Shown: in pieces, positions 7,760 through 16,039 of the stretch
Layout of the letters: every line of letters begins with the position of its first letter
How positions within the stretch are numbered: position 1 is the stretch's first letter
Assembly: GCF_009663145.1 (NCBI RefSeq)
Contig: NZ_VKHR01000046.1
Coordinates: 190-45,774 of the forward strand
Source of the DNA: Shewanella sp. TC10
GTDB taxonomy: Bacteria > Pseudomonadota > Gammaproteobacteria > Enterobacterales > Shewanellaceae
Direction: 5' to 3'
Length of the DNA stretch: 45,585 nt
Position numbers and translations under genes: made by a program
Notes under the pieces: model-generated
Told to the model about the DNA's origin: nothing
The model's database searches: none
Seen by the model: the letters and a program-made list of their open reading frames with translations, nothing else

Positions 7760-8251
7760 ATGGAACATCGTTGGCAAATAGCTATTTCAGCTGGATTACT
7801 CGCCGCATTATGGGCAGGGGTTGCAGATGTCTTTCAATTAGTCACTTGGGTAGGTTTTTTAAGTTGCAGTACCTTTTTTGCACAATCTGAAACCGGTATC
7901 AAAGGCATGTTTATGGCCATGAGTACTAACTTATCGGGTGTGTTTTGGGGATGGTTGATTATTTCAGGCAGTGGCTTCTTTATATCGCCTATGGTTGGCT
8001 ATGCGTTTACTGGTATTGCTACTGCTGCTATGTGCTTACAAGCCAGTTATCAAAAGCTCGCTTTTATTCCTGGTGCCTTTATTGGTTGCTGTATTACTTT
8101 TGCATTAGGCGCTGACTTAGTCGCAATAATACCGCCATTACTGATAGGTGCCATGCTAGGTTACAGCATGAGCTTACTGACAGCTCAGTTGATTAGTATT
8201 ACGCCAAAAATACAAAGTCTATTTGCAGGTAATACTGCCAAAGAGCTTTAA
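7760..8251 (+). CDS. DUF1097 (YcdZ-like) inner-membrane protein
   Basis: 163 residues from the ATG at 7760, which has AAGAGG 7 bases upstream. An ATG at 7733 would add nine residues without a ribosome-binding site. About five hydrophobic segments span the protein. Conserved blocks TWVGFLSCSTFFA, GIKGMFMAMSTNLSGVFWG and FIPGAFIGCCITFA match E. coli YcdZ and the DUF1097 family. The function of the family is unknown; transport or sensing are guesses. The gene ends at a strong terminator (8360-8394) and stands alone. Confidence 0.85.
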   Translation: MEHRWQIAISAGLLAALWAGVADVFQLVTWVGFLSCSTFFAQSETGIKGMFMAMSTNLSGVFWGWLIISGSGFFISPMVGYAFTGIATAAMCLQASYQKLAFIPGAFIGCCITFALGADLVAIIPPLLIGAMLGYSMSLLTAQLISITPKIQSLFAGNTAKEL

Positions 8252-8359
8252 CATTGTTATTCAATATTGAGGCTGAAAGTTGCGACTATCGTGATGATAA
8301 CGCTTTATCAGTAAGCTAATTATTGTCGATAAGTAGCGTACAACTAAAGTACTGCAATT

Positions 8360-8394
8360 AGGCCTGTTAATCTAACGTTTAACAGGCCTTTTTT
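8360..8394 (+). terminator. Intrinsic terminator of the DUF1097 gene
   Basis: GGCCTGTTAA (8361-8370) pairs perfectly with TTAACAGGCC (8379-8388), followed by a run of six T. Confidence 0.9.
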
Positions 8395-8673
8395 GATCCA
8401 TAACAATGGGTCAAACTTGTAATATCTACGTCAGTTTTTCTTGCAGAATATTTTATGTCAACCTTAAGTATTCATTTTTTATCTATACTCATCAAAAGCT
8501 TGTATCACTTTAGGTTGACATTTTTTATCAGAGCTATTTGAGATTTCAATCTAATAAACTGAAAAGACTCACGTTTACATTTAATCATGCGTTTATAGCC
8601 CATTTGGCTATACTTTCTATGCACATTTGGCCGCTATGTCGTGACCTAAATGATTGCAAAAGGAGTAAATGAC

Positions 8674-9123
8674 ATGAACAAGAGCTTAATATTATTGTTA
8701 TGCGTTTTAGTAAGTGGTTCTGCATTTTCAAAGGATAGACTAGAGGTATTTGAAGATTATGATCTTGGCACCGAAATAATGATGATGACGACTGTACGTG
8801 TTGATCCGAACATGGGTGATATTTACCTAGCGGGTTTGCGCAATAGTTGGGTTAAAGCTGTAAAGCTGCAAAAGGAGCTTGGTTATATTAAAGATTGGAA
8901 GATATACGGCAGTGATTTACCGACGAGCGGTGATTTTAATATGCTGCTGGTGGTCAGTTTTGCTAATGCTGCTGATATCGAGCCGAATAAAACTAGGTAT
9001 CAAGAGTTTATGAAGAAATGGAGTGAGTCAGACGAGAAAATGTCTAACGAAATTTCAGCCAAATACCCAGAAGTTAGAACCTTAACCGGTGAATATAGAA
9101 TGCGAGAAATTATCTTAAAGTAA
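8674..9123 (+). CDS. Exported small protein of unknown function
   Basis: 149 residues from the ATG at 8674, chosen for AGGAG at 8661-8665 and because it puts the signal peptide at the N-terminus (MNKSLILLLCVLVSGSAFS, cleavage before KDRLEV). The mature protein of about 130 residues is soluble, mixed alpha/beta in appearance and without cysteines. It has a methionine-rich patch (EIMMMTTVRV) and no motif I recognise. It should be periplasmic. The roughly 280-bp upstream gap and lack of close neighbours suggest a monocistronic gene. The first in-frame ATG (8650) lies upstream of the ribosome-binding site and is unlikely. Confidence 0.75.
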   Translation: MNKSLILLLCVLVSGSAFSKDRLEVFEDYDLGTEIMMMTTVRVDPNMGDIYLAGLRNSWVKAVKLQKELGYIKDWKIYGSDLPTSGDFNMLLVVSFANAADIEPNKTRYQEFMKKWSESDEKMSNEISAKYPEVRTLTGEYRMREIILK

Positions 9124-9523
9124 GATAATCGGAACTAGTTCATAGATTGAGATGTATTTGAATCGGTTCCGTACTCGATATTATATTGAGTACTGTTTGA
9201 TAAGCAGTTACACAAAGTTAGTTACAGTCTCGTTAGTTACACTCTCTTAAAATTAACTCTAGCTATTTCATTCAATCTCCCAACAGCTTATTTTAGCGCT
9301 ATTATTTTTTCACAACCCATCTTGTCACAAGCTATCTTGGCATTAATAGGCTCATTTCAGACGGACTTTACTTAGCTTGATGCTATTGCGCTATCAAATG
9401 GTTATCAGGTTTGGAGCTTTATTATAGAAATATGTTCATAAAACGAAGAACAGGGCTTTCTAATTTACACTGATATGCAATCTCGCTAGGATGACGCCTT
9501 TTCAGCATCTAGCAAGGATATTC
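9124..9523. other. Intergenic region without recognised features
   Basis: The only regularity seen is the word GTTAGTTACA, occurring twice near 9217 and 9232. No gene, terminator or operator is clear. Confidence 0.4.
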
Positions 9524-9925
9524 ATGAAGTCTGCGACACTGTTTACCTCAATCATCATTTTAATCACCATAATGGTTTCAGCTCAAGCCAAAGCGGCTCC
9601 AGAAGTGGGACTAATGGTGGGGAGTGACTCAGGTATTAATATCAAAATGGATAATTATAAATTTGGTGTTGGCTTTGATGATTTATCATTTACCTTAGAT
9701 AAAACTTTTAACTTCCAAGGTCAGCAACATTTTTACTGGGGCGTAGGTGGTAAAGTTGCTGACTCTAAAAATAATGACATTCAATTAGGCGCTAGAGCGA
9801 TTTTTGGTGCTCACACTATGGTAGAGCGATTTACCTTTTTTATCGAAGCACAGCCAACCTTGTATTTATTGGATGACGTTAAAGTCGAGCTAGAAGCAAT
9901 AGGCGGCGTTAGATATCATTTTTAA
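9524..9925 (+). CDS. Small exported, probably outer-membrane beta-strand protein
   Basis: 133 residues from the ATG at 9524, which is preceded by AAGGAT. The signal peptide is MKSATLFTSIIILITIMVSAQAKA. The mature protein has alternating hydrophobic and polar residues (FGVGFDDLSFTLDKTF, HFYWGVGGKV, IQLGARAIFGAH), and the chain ends in ...GGVRYHF. A C-terminal phenylalanine is typical of outer-membrane beta-barrel proteins, and the size would allow a small barrel. The function is unknown. Its last 110 bp (9812-9921) recur exactly at 11720-11829, beyond the neighbouring lipoprotein gene. Confidence 0.75.
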   Translation: MKSATLFTSIIILITIMVSAQAKAAPEVGLMVGSDSGINIKMDNYKFGVGFDDLSFTLDKTFNFQGQQHFYWGVGGKVADSKNNDIQLGARAIFGAHTMVERFTFFIEAQPTLYLLDDVKVELEAIGGVRYHF

Positions 9926-10080
9926 AGGATATTTAATGTCATTGGCTGATAATGTAGCTTCAGTTAATGAAGTATAAGTTAGCGCCCTTGAAAATAAATT
10001 CAGCTCGTTATTAACAAGTTAATAGCGAGCTGAATCAGATTTATACCTATGCCATTATCAATATTGTTAATTTGCTCTGT

Positions 10081-11385
10081 TTAAATTCGTTGAAAAGATA
10101 TTTGGGTATCAATATCACCATCACCATCCTCATCAATTTGTAAAAGTAAGGTATTTCCTTGTGCTGTCATGGTAAAAGTTGGACCATTTTCACCGACAAA
10201 ATCGGTTAGGCCAGTATCACCATTACTATCAAAGGTCTGTGTAACCGTGACAAGGTTTGATTCACTATCGATACTGTAGGTTCCCCATTCCATGCCTGAA
10301 TCTTCAGTTTGATCATCTTGATCGACCTCAGCATGAATATAAGTGCCATCAGCGTTAAATATGAACATCAGTAAATCATTTTCATCTGTAAGTTGATCAT
10401 CAACCGCTTTCACAAGCCATGTGCCAACAACACCATCATCAACTTGACCATCAAAGTTAAGAGTTTCATCGACTGTCTCGTCAGCATCTTCATCTATTGA
10501 TAATTCGAGCATATCCTCTACCACGGCAGCGAATAATTGAGGCGCACCGGTTTCATCTGTAAAGTCAGTTAGGCCTGTATCACCATTCTCATCAAATGTT
10601 TGCGTAGCAATGACTTGGTTAGTATCTACATCACGAGTATAGGTACCCCATTCCATACCGGAATCTTCGTCTTCGTCATCAGTATCGACTTCAAAGTGTG
10701 TGTATGTACCGTCATTGAAAAACACTAGAGTAAGTAACTCATTTTCTTCACCTGTAAGATCCCACGTACCCACAATACCGACCTGAACACCATTGGCGGC
10801 AACCTGTTCTGTTAAGTGATCAACTGCATCGCTTTCATCAACTAATTCAGTTACTGCAGTATCTTGGCCGCCATTTTCAATAGTGGCTGTTACGGCTGCG
10901 CTTTCAGCGAAGTCACTTTTACTTAACGTAAAATCTACTGGTTCAGCACTGGCTATAGCGGTTTCGGTAATAGTAATACCATTTTCGGCATCGCCATCTT
11001 GATCGAGTGTTTGCAGAAGCCTTGCGATATTGACCACTTGGTCATCATCGACATTTTCAGATGCCGCAATGTTGAAAGGGGTCACCACGCCAGATGCTGG
11101 TGTAGCAGGGAACTCTAAATCACCGATAAAGAAGGTTACTGTTTCACCTTCAAGGTAGTCATAGTTACCTTGTTCATCTGTAACGCCTGTTTGTGTTTCT
11201 GTGCGATAGCCGATACCGATGACAGCACTATCAATGAAGATACCTTGAAGAGCTGTAGGGGCTGGGTCTTCAACTTCTGGCTGAGGGACGACGGGTTCTG
11301 GAGTGGGAGTTTCAGGATCATCATCACTACTTCCACAACCCAGTAATAAAGCTGATATGAGCAGTGCTATTAGTTTCTTTGACAT
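10081..11385 (-). CDS. Acidic lipoprotein with a duplicated C-terminal domain
   Basis: 434 residues. The signal sequence ends in a lipobox LLLG-C17, followed by a flexible Asp/Pro/Glu-rich linker (18-45). Residues 46-105 look like a carboxypeptidase-regulatory-like or prealbumin-like beta domain (GIFIDSAVIGIGYRTE, GVTDEQGNYDYLEGE). Two copies of a roughly 110-residue domain follow at 204-311 and 319-431. Both start VGTW and contain DGTY, DSGMEWGTY and a Q-T-F-D-x-N-G-D-T-G-L-T-D-F block, and each ends with an acidic D-E-D run like a calcium-binding loop. It is a cell-envelope lipoprotein, probably outer-membrane or surface. AAGGAGAG precedes the ATG. Function unknown; calcium binding is an inference. 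Confidence 0.85.
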   Translation of the reverse strand: MSKKLIALLISALLLGCGSSDDDPETPTPEPVVPQPEVEDPAPTALQGIFIDSAVIGIGYRTETQTGVTDEQGNYDYLEGETVTFFIGDLEFPATPASGVVTPFNIAASENVDDDQVVNIARLLQTLDQDGDAENGITITETAIASAEPVDFTLSKSDFAESAAVTATIENGGQDTAVTELVDESDAVDHLTEQVAANGVQVGIVGTWDLTGEENELLTLVFFNDGTYTHFEVDTDDEDEDSGMEWGTYTRDVDTNQVIATQTFDENGDTGLTDFTDETGAPQLFAAVVEDMLELSIDEDADETVDETLNFDGQVDDGVVGTWLVKAVDDQLTDENDLLMFIFNADGTYIHAEVDQDDQTEDSGMEWGTYSIDSESNLVTVTQTFDSNGDTGLTDFVGENGPTFTMTAQGNTLLLQIDEDGDGDIDTQISFQRI

Positions 11386-11719
11386 TTTTCTCTCCTTAAA
11401 AAATTGTCGAATTACTAGATATAAGTCATTTAAGACCTGCCATTAAGCCTAATACAAAATAACCAACCTGCATGTTTTTTGAACACAAGAGTATTAAAGT
11501 CTTAGGAAGTTTTTTGTGTGGTGTTTATTCTTACTTATAGTTTACTAAGCAGTGATTTTAACTGGGTTGTAGTGCTTTTAGATTGGTTTCTTATTTCGAA
11601 TCGAACAGCAATTTCCCATCAATTCTAATGAGATTTTAGCTGCATAGTTAAATCATAAGACTGATAACTTAAATGGTAATTTAAGGATCGCTATTTTTTG
11701 CTTACTGATTTTGGTTGCC
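11386..11719. other. Upstream region of the lipoprotein gene
   Basis: No gene is seen. The right end passes gradually into the duplicated fragment; about 12 bases before the exact repeat (ATTTTGGTTGCC) already resemble the copy upstream (ATTTTTGGTGCT). Confidence 0.4.
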
Positions 11720-11833
11720 CACACTATGGTAGAGCGATTTACCTTTTTTATCGAAGCACAGCCAACCTTGTATTTATTGGATGACGTTAAAGTCGAGCTA
11801 GAAGCAATAGGCGGCGTTAGATATCATTTCTAG
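11720..11833 (+). pseudogene. Exact 3' fragment copy of the gene at 9524-9925
   Basis: Bases 11720-11829 are identical to 9812-9921 (110 bp, constant offset 1908), including the run of six T. In frame they encode HTMVERFTFFIEAQPTLYLL and on to GVRYHF, ending at TAG 11831-11833 instead of TAA. There is no start codon, signal peptide or first half. It is a remnant, left either by a duplication or by loss of a second full copy. Confidence 0.85.
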
Positions 11834-11903
11834 TCATTGTTATCTGAAGTTTTATGTCACTAATCAACAATAAAGATAAGAATTCGACAAACTGAACTTG
11901 AAC

Positions 11904-11927
11904 CTGAGGGGAGGAGTCTTCCCTCAG
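11904..11927 (-). terminator. Hairpin just behind the TSUP permease gene
   Basis: CTGAGGG (11904-11910) pairs with CCCTCAG (11921-11927). It begins about 10 bases past the stop codon of the minus-strand permease gene. The T-tract is poor on the minus strand (ttcaagttc). Confidence 0.5.
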
Positions 11928-11937
11928 TTAGATGTAT

Positions 11938-12702
11938 TTATGCCGTCACAAAAAAATATAGCGTTATAGCGCAACTCATTAGAATGACAAACGTTCTCAT
12001 ATGCTGCTGAGAAATACGTTTTGATATATGAGCTGACATATAGCCGCCAAATAACGTACCTATCAGCACAGCACTGCCTTCAAACCAAGCAATAGCATCA
12101 TGGTAGATGAACAGCACAATTGCGATTAATGAGACTGAAGATGAAATCACCAATTTAATTCCGTTCATCGCATTAATATTTGAATGACCTGCCAAGGCTA
12201 AGTAACTCAATGCAATAATCCCAAGCCCTGCATTAAAAAAGCCGCCATAGATACAAATTGATAAAAGAACTAAGAATAAAAGTACAGCGCCAAGTTGGGA
12301 TGCGTATTTATGTTTACCAGATAGCTGACTGACGAGCTGATTAATCTTTGCGCCCCAAATGAACAGCACAGTAGCAAAAAGTAGCAGCCAAGGAATGGCT
12401 TGTTGAAATACGGCTTCTGGGGCTAACAGTAATAGCCATGCGCCTAATCCACCACCTAAAAAACTGGTTAGCAGGATAACAACCAACTCTTTTTTATGCG
12501 CCTTGAGTTCATGCCTAAAGGCAAATGCACCACTAAGGTAACCCGCAAATGAAGCAAAGGTATTGGTGGCATTGGCCATGACAGGTGGTACGCCGACAAA
12601 AATCAGTGCTGGAAAGGTAATAAAGCTGCCGCCTCCAGCGAGTGAATTTAGTACTCCGCCAAAAAATCCTGCTAGTAACAGCAGTATCACTTCAAGTGTC
12701 AT
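11938..12702 (-). CDS. TauE/SafE (TSUP) family membrane permease
   Basis: 254 residues with about eight transmembrane segments. The N-terminal repeat signature GFFGGVLNSLAGGGSFITFPAL and the following GVPPVMANATNTFASF are diagnostic of the sulfite exporter TauE/SafE family. A second, related half (CIYGGFFNAGLGIIALSYLAL) shows the family's internal duplication. Members move sulfite, sulfoacetate or other small organic anions across the inner membrane; the substrate here is not shown. The gene is followed by a small hairpin and appears monocistronic. No sulfur-metabolism gene is adjacent. Confidence 0.9.
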   Translation of the reverse strand: MTLEVILLLLAGFFGGVLNSLAGGGSFITFPALIFVGVPPVMANATNTFASFAGYLSGAFAFRHELKAHKKELVVILLTSFLGGGLGAWLLLLAPEAVFQQAIPWLLLFATVLFIWGAKINQLVSQLSGKHKYASQLGAVLLFLVLLSICIYGGFFNAGLGIIALSYLALAGHSNINAMNGIKLVISSSVSLIAIVLFIYHDAIAWFEGSAVLIGTLFGGYMSAHISKRISQQHMRTFVILMSCAITLYFFVTA

Positions 12703-12813
12703 TTAATAAGCCAAAAGATAAAATAGGGCTTGAGCCTAACGTGTTGTGCTTAAGCGAGCAACAGGTGCGATCCGATTTGGTTGATAAATGAAATTTTTGC
12801 TATTTAAATAGAC

Positions 12814-13362
12814 TTATCGATTAAAGGCACGTCTTAATTTAGTGACGATATTCAGTTTCATGGCCTGTTTACTGGTGAGCAAATCGGGCTGAAATTGAGC
12901 AATTAAACGGTATAAATGGTAGTGAGTGACTTTTTTAGCTACATACCAATCGAAGCGGAAGATTGAACGACGTAAAGTGGAACGTTCAAAATCAACTACA
13001 CCCAGTTTATTACTGCTATCAACTATAAGATCTCTTATGGGCAAAGCATGACGAGCGACACCAGCATCAAGCATTTTATTCACGATGACGGTTAAATCGA
13101 GTAAATTTTGCTTATTTAAACGGGTAGGGGTTTGCCCAGGCAGTTTAGACATTATCAATACTTTTTGTCGGTCATCATTACTAATTAAATTCGGTACACC
13201 TTTAATTCCTTTAAGGAGAATTAATGACTCTTTTTCGATGTTATAGCGGCTGATATATTTACGATACGGTTTAAAGTGTTTTTCTACTGAGTTGGCGCCA
13301 ATGGTGAGGTGCATTTTTTCTGTTTCATAAATGCCGTTGACTATTTCTGTCTGGGTTTTCAT
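12814..13362 (-). CDS. InaA/WaaP-like lipopolysaccharide kinase-family protein
   Basis: 182 residues, shorter than most kinases. It has an N-lobe-like VEKHFKPY with Lys28, an alpha-C-like glutamate in IEKESLILL (Glu45), and a hinge-like LIMSKLPGQTP. A catalytic-loop-like RHALPIRDLIVD (104-115) precedes GVVDFERST (121-129). The H-x-L-x-P-x-x-x-I-V and D-F-E pattern resembles InaA/WaaP kinases, which phosphorylate LPS core heptose or related sugars, rather than the classical HRD/DFG pair. The usual HGD aspartate is missing, so either the protein follows the InaA variant or it is a pseudokinase. No signal peptide is present. No LPS genes are adjacent. AT-rich, standing alone. Confidence 0.6.
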   Translation of the reverse strand: MKTQTEIVNGIYETEKMHLTIGANSVEKHFKPYRKYISRYNIEKESLILLKGIKGVPNLISNDDRQKVLIMSKLPGQTPTRLNKQNLLDLTVIVNKMLDAGVARHALPIRDLIVDSSNKLGVVDFERSTLRRSIFRFDWYVAKKVTHYHLYRLIAQFQPDLLTSKQAMKLNIVTKLRRAFNR

Positions 13363-13698
13363 TTAACTTGTTCTATTTGAAGCGGTTATTAAAGCATAGT
13401 TTAGTTAATACAATGAAGGTATGGCACTTTTGACTGAACATTGAGTGAGAGTTTTACGCTGAGCAAACCAACATTTGGTATCTTGGTAACAAACTGATGA
13501 CCTATAGGATACGATACACAAAAGTTATCAATCTTTGGTGTTTTATGGTTAAGAGTGAAACCAGATACCGAGCGAGTCTTAGAAACTGTTTAAAACTTTC
13601 AATCACCACGAATAGGGTTACTAACTCAGCGGTTGAATTGGGTATAAGAAAGCTGTGACTTAAATGGCCGAGACAAAAATAAAACAAAAACAAAAACG
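13363..13698. other. Intergenic region without recognised gene
   Basis: A 63-codon frame on the minus strand lacks a ribosome-binding site and looks spurious. It is A-rich near 13670-13700, which forms the T-tract of the minus-strand terminator that follows. Confidence 0.4.
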
Positions 13699-13731
13699 GA
13701 AACGCCCAAAGTTATTAGCTTTGGGCGTTTC
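13680..13731 (-). terminator. Strong intrinsic terminator of the acetyltransferase gene
   Basis: GAAACGCCCAAAG (13699-13711) and CTTTGGGCGTTTC (13719-13731) form a perfect 13-bp stem. On the minus strand it is followed by a long T-rich tail (CGTTTTTGTTTTTGTTTT). Confidence 0.9.
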
Positions 13732-13763
13732 TTCTAACAAATTTGGTTACGACAAACCGAACG

Positions 13764-14195
13764 TTATAAAGTCATGTGCAGAATTGGAAATGGTTTTCCC
13801 ATATCATCAAGTGGCGAGCGTGAAACAACCTTGAACCCCATATGTTTATAAAAATCGACAGCTAATGGGTTTTGCTCATTCACGTCAACTTTGGTTGCGC
13901 CTAATTGCTTAATGGCATATTGCAGTAGCACTTTACCAACACCTTTTCCTCTTGCTTCATTTAAAATGAATAGCATTTCAATCTTTGAATCGTGGATTCC
14001 CACAAAGCCAATAATTGAACCACTTTCGCTTTTAACGCATCTCAAGATCACTGCTGGAAAAGCTTGCTCAATGATGATTGGTTTAAAAAACTCAATATCT
14101 TCTTCTGTAATGAAGTCATGAGTTGCTCGGACTGAGTTCTCCCAAACATTAAGCATTTCAGCATAATTTTCAGGAAGCACATTTTCTACAATCAT
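13764..14195 (-). CDS. yjaB: GNAT-family N-acetyltransferase, YjaB-like
   Basis: 143 residues, the usual length for E. coli YjaB. The acetyl-CoA pyrophosphate-binding motif is RGKGVGKVLL (about 83-92). The start (WENSVRATHDFITEEDI) and the end (VDVNEQNPLAVDFYKHMGFKVVSRSPLDDMGKPFPILHM) closely follow my memory of YjaB (SVDATHDFL, NVNEQNEQAVGFYKKVGFK, DDLGKPYPLL). It should transfer an acetyl group from acetyl-CoA to an amine; the acceptor is unknown. Cytosolic, monocistronic, with its own strong terminator. Confidence 0.85.
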   Translation of the reverse strand: MIVENVLPENYAEMLNVWENSVRATHDFITEEDIEFFKPIIIEQAFPAVILRCVKSESGSIIGFVGIHDSKIEMLFILNEARGKGVGKVLLQYAIKQLGATKVDVNEQNPLAVDFYKHMGFKVVSRSPLDDMGKPFPILHMTL

Positions 14196-14517
14196 TGTAT
14201 TTTCTCTAGAGTTGACTGAAATTGATGTGCAGCCGCGAGTCGTTATTTTAGCGTTTAGTACCGTGAAGTGTCCATCATTCCCACAGAGATACTTATTATA
14301 ATACTTTCAATGTTGAACTCTTGCTAATCAGCAGTTAGCAGTCAGTTTCAAGTGGCTAGTGAGTTTAATTATTATGGGCTAGCTATCTTTTTTGCTAAAG
14401 GTGGAAATCTTTAACTTATTTACAACTGATTATCATTCTCAATTAGCGATTATTGTTTTAGTATTCCCTAACTTTGCACAGAGACTGCAAGTTCTAACTA
14501 TTTTGAAAGGGAATAAC
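14196..14517. other. Intergenic region between acetyltransferase and azurin genes
   Basis: An in-frame ORF extension of azurin reaches back to 14392 but has no ribosome-binding site and is not azurin-like. Apart from the Fur-like site, nothing clear is seen. Confidence 0.4.
14422..14440. promoter_or_regulatory. Fur-box-like sequence upstream of azurin
   Basis: ACAACTGATTATCATTCTC matches about 13 of 19 positions of the Fur consensus (GATAATGATAATCATTATC), with the central TGATTATCATT well preserved. It ends 77 bases before the azurin start codon. The match could be chance in AT-rich DNA. Confidence 0.3.
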
Positions 14518-14973
14518 ATGACTAATTTTACCAAAATGATCGCGATAATGGCTTTAACTTTAACGAGCTTGCACGCTCAAGCAAACGAATGTGAACTGAC
14601 CATAACTGCAAATGATGCAATGCAGTTTGATAAGAAAACGTTATCAGTTCCTGCTACATGCAAAGAAGTTACATTGAATCTAAAGCACTCAGGTAACTTA
14701 CCTAAAACTGCCATGGGTCATAACTGGGTATTAAGCACTGCAGAAAACGTACAAGCGATTGCAACAGATGGCATGAGTGCAGGAGCTGACAAAAGTTATA
14801 TTAAAGCTGGGGATGAAAGAGTACTGGCTTATACCGATGTGATTGGTGGCGGTGGGGCTACATCAATCACCTTTAGTATTGAAGGTTTGGACAGCACTGC
14901 TGCTTACCGGTTCTTTTGCTCTTTTCCAGGCCATTGGGCGATTATGCAAGGCAGCTTTGTGATAGAAGCTTAG
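14518..14973 (+). CDS. azu: Azurin, type I blue copper protein
   Basis: 151 residues from the ATG at 14518, which has AAAGGGAA upstream and puts the signal peptide (MTNFTKMIAIMALTLTSLHAQA) first. The mature protein starts NECELTITANDAMQFDKKTL as in azurins. The copper ligands are visible: His68 (MGHNW), Cys134, His139 and Met143 in FCSFPGHWAIMQG, and the Cys25-Cys48 disulfide pair is present. It is a periplasmic one-electron carrier that accepts electrons from c-type cytochromes or bc1 and delivers them to peroxidases, nitrite reductases or oxidases. It stands alone. A hairpin follows at 15013-15059. Confidence 0.95.
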   Translation: MTNFTKMIAIMALTLTSLHAQANECELTITANDAMQFDKKTLSVPATCKEVTLNLKHSGNLPKTAMGHNWVLSTAENVQAIATDGMSAGADKSYIKAGDERVLAYTDVIGGGGATSITFSIEGLDSTAAYRFFCSFPGHWAIMQGSFVIEA

Positions 14974-15012
14974 TTTTGACAGGCGTTTGATTGAGAAGAT
15001 TCATCATTAGCT

Positions 15013-15059
15013 ATATTAAGTGGGGGATGAAGACTGTTTACTCAGCCCCTACTTAATAT
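15013..15059 (+). terminator. Long inverted repeat behind azurin
   Basis: ATATTAAGTGGGG (15013-15025) pairs with CCCC-T-ACTTAATAT (15046-15059), with one bulged T and a loop of about 20 bases. There is no proper T-tract, so it may be an mRNA-stabilising hairpin or a weak terminator. Confidence 0.5.
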
Positions 15060-15165
15060 TAATTCAACCACGATATAATCCTATTACCTGACTTATTCAG
15101 ACTACCCCCTTAATCACAATGTGCTATAAGATACTAAGTAGTGATTTACTGGGGTTAGACAAAGC

Positions 15166-15690
15166 ATGCAACAAAATCAAGGGTTTTCACTGATAGAGCT
15201 TGTAGCTGTGATCATCCTGCTTGGTGTGATAGCTGTGATTGCTGCACCTCGATTTATCAATCTTAGTCAGGATGCCAAAGCCAAAACTATGCTCAGTGTA
15301 GGCGCAGGAATGAAGTCAGCGTTATCAATTTTGCATAGTAAAGCGTTAATTGAAGGGAAAGATAGCGGCGAAGACGAGATCACCATAAATGGAGTGCAAG
15401 TACCACTTCTAGCTGGTTATCCATCTGTGAATGGCGGTGATTCTTTCGAACAAATAAACGCTCAAGTGCAAGTTTGGTTCAATATCGACTCAGTTGGAAA
15501 AAACATCATTGTGAACAACCCTAGTGCAGCTCCCTTCTTTATCGATAAGGCGTCTAATCGCAACCAAATTTATATTTTCTTTAGCGGTGCGCCAACTACT
15601 GGCGATCGCACTGAATACGGATGTCAGGTGCGTTACCAAAACCCTCAGGGTGAAGGTCCTTCTGTTCGAGTGTTAACTGACGCTTGTTGA
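15166..15690 (+). CDS. Type IV pilin-like protein (MshA-type prepilin)
   Basis: 174 residues. The class-III prepilin leader is MQQNQG, cut before FSLIELVAVIILLGVIAVIAAPRF, a perfect type IV pilin/pseudopilin N-terminus with Glu at +5 (IEL). The C-terminal part holds two cysteines (YGCQVRY and the final DAC) that would form the D-region disulfide. The head domain resembles MshA-type pilins in length. It would be processed by PilD and assembled by a pilus machine in the inner membrane. No pilus assembly gene is adjacent, so this is an orphan pilin. It borders a repeat region. Confidence 0.85.
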   Translation: MQQNQGFSLIELVAVIILLGVIAVIAAPRFINLSQDAKAKTMLSVGAGMKSALSILHSKALIEGKDSGEDEITINGVQVPLLAGYPSVNGGDSFEQINAQVQVWFNIDSVGKNIIVNNPSAAPFFIDKASNRNQIYIFFSGAPTTGDRTEYGCQVRYQNPQGEGPSVRVLTDAC

Positions 15691-15758
15691 TTCATCAACA
15701 TAGGGCTTACTGATTTACATGATCTAGTTAGAGAAAGTTTGAGCTGACCCCATTTATT

Positions 15759-16035
15759 GGTTGTTTATGACCTTCGGTCACTGGGATGAAAGTCGTGGTG
15801 CTTCGCCCACACCAGACGAAAGGGAAACAACAGCATTTCCCTTTTCGCTGATTCATATATAAAGACTCTTGCCGCTCCGACAAAGTGGTTCTTGTAAAAA
15901 AATAGGCCCGTACTTATTAGCGAATTAACTACCGCCTCAGATTCGTACCTTAGCTTTAACGCATTCGGACACTTCCAACGGAGATCATTGAATCAGCAAG
16001 TTAAATTGGAGTCTTTCGAATAAGTATACTCTGAC
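15759..16035. repeat. Structured direct repeat, copy A
   Basis: It starts GGTTGTTTATGACCTTCGG and ends around TATACTCTGAC. It holds three hairpins: TGACC-TTC-GGTCA, a GGTG-cttcgcc-CACACC fold, and CGAAAGGGAAA paired with TTTCCCTTTTCG. Downstream are CGCATTCGGACACTTCC and GAATCAGCAAGTT. The same order of blocks recurs in copy B at 16040. Confidence 0.8.
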
Positions 16036-16039
16036 GGAT

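Noticed and set aside
13502..13693. 63-codon minus-strand frame between the kinase-like and acetyltransferase genes
   Set aside because: No ribosome-binding site, and part of it is the A-rich tail of the neighbouring terminator.
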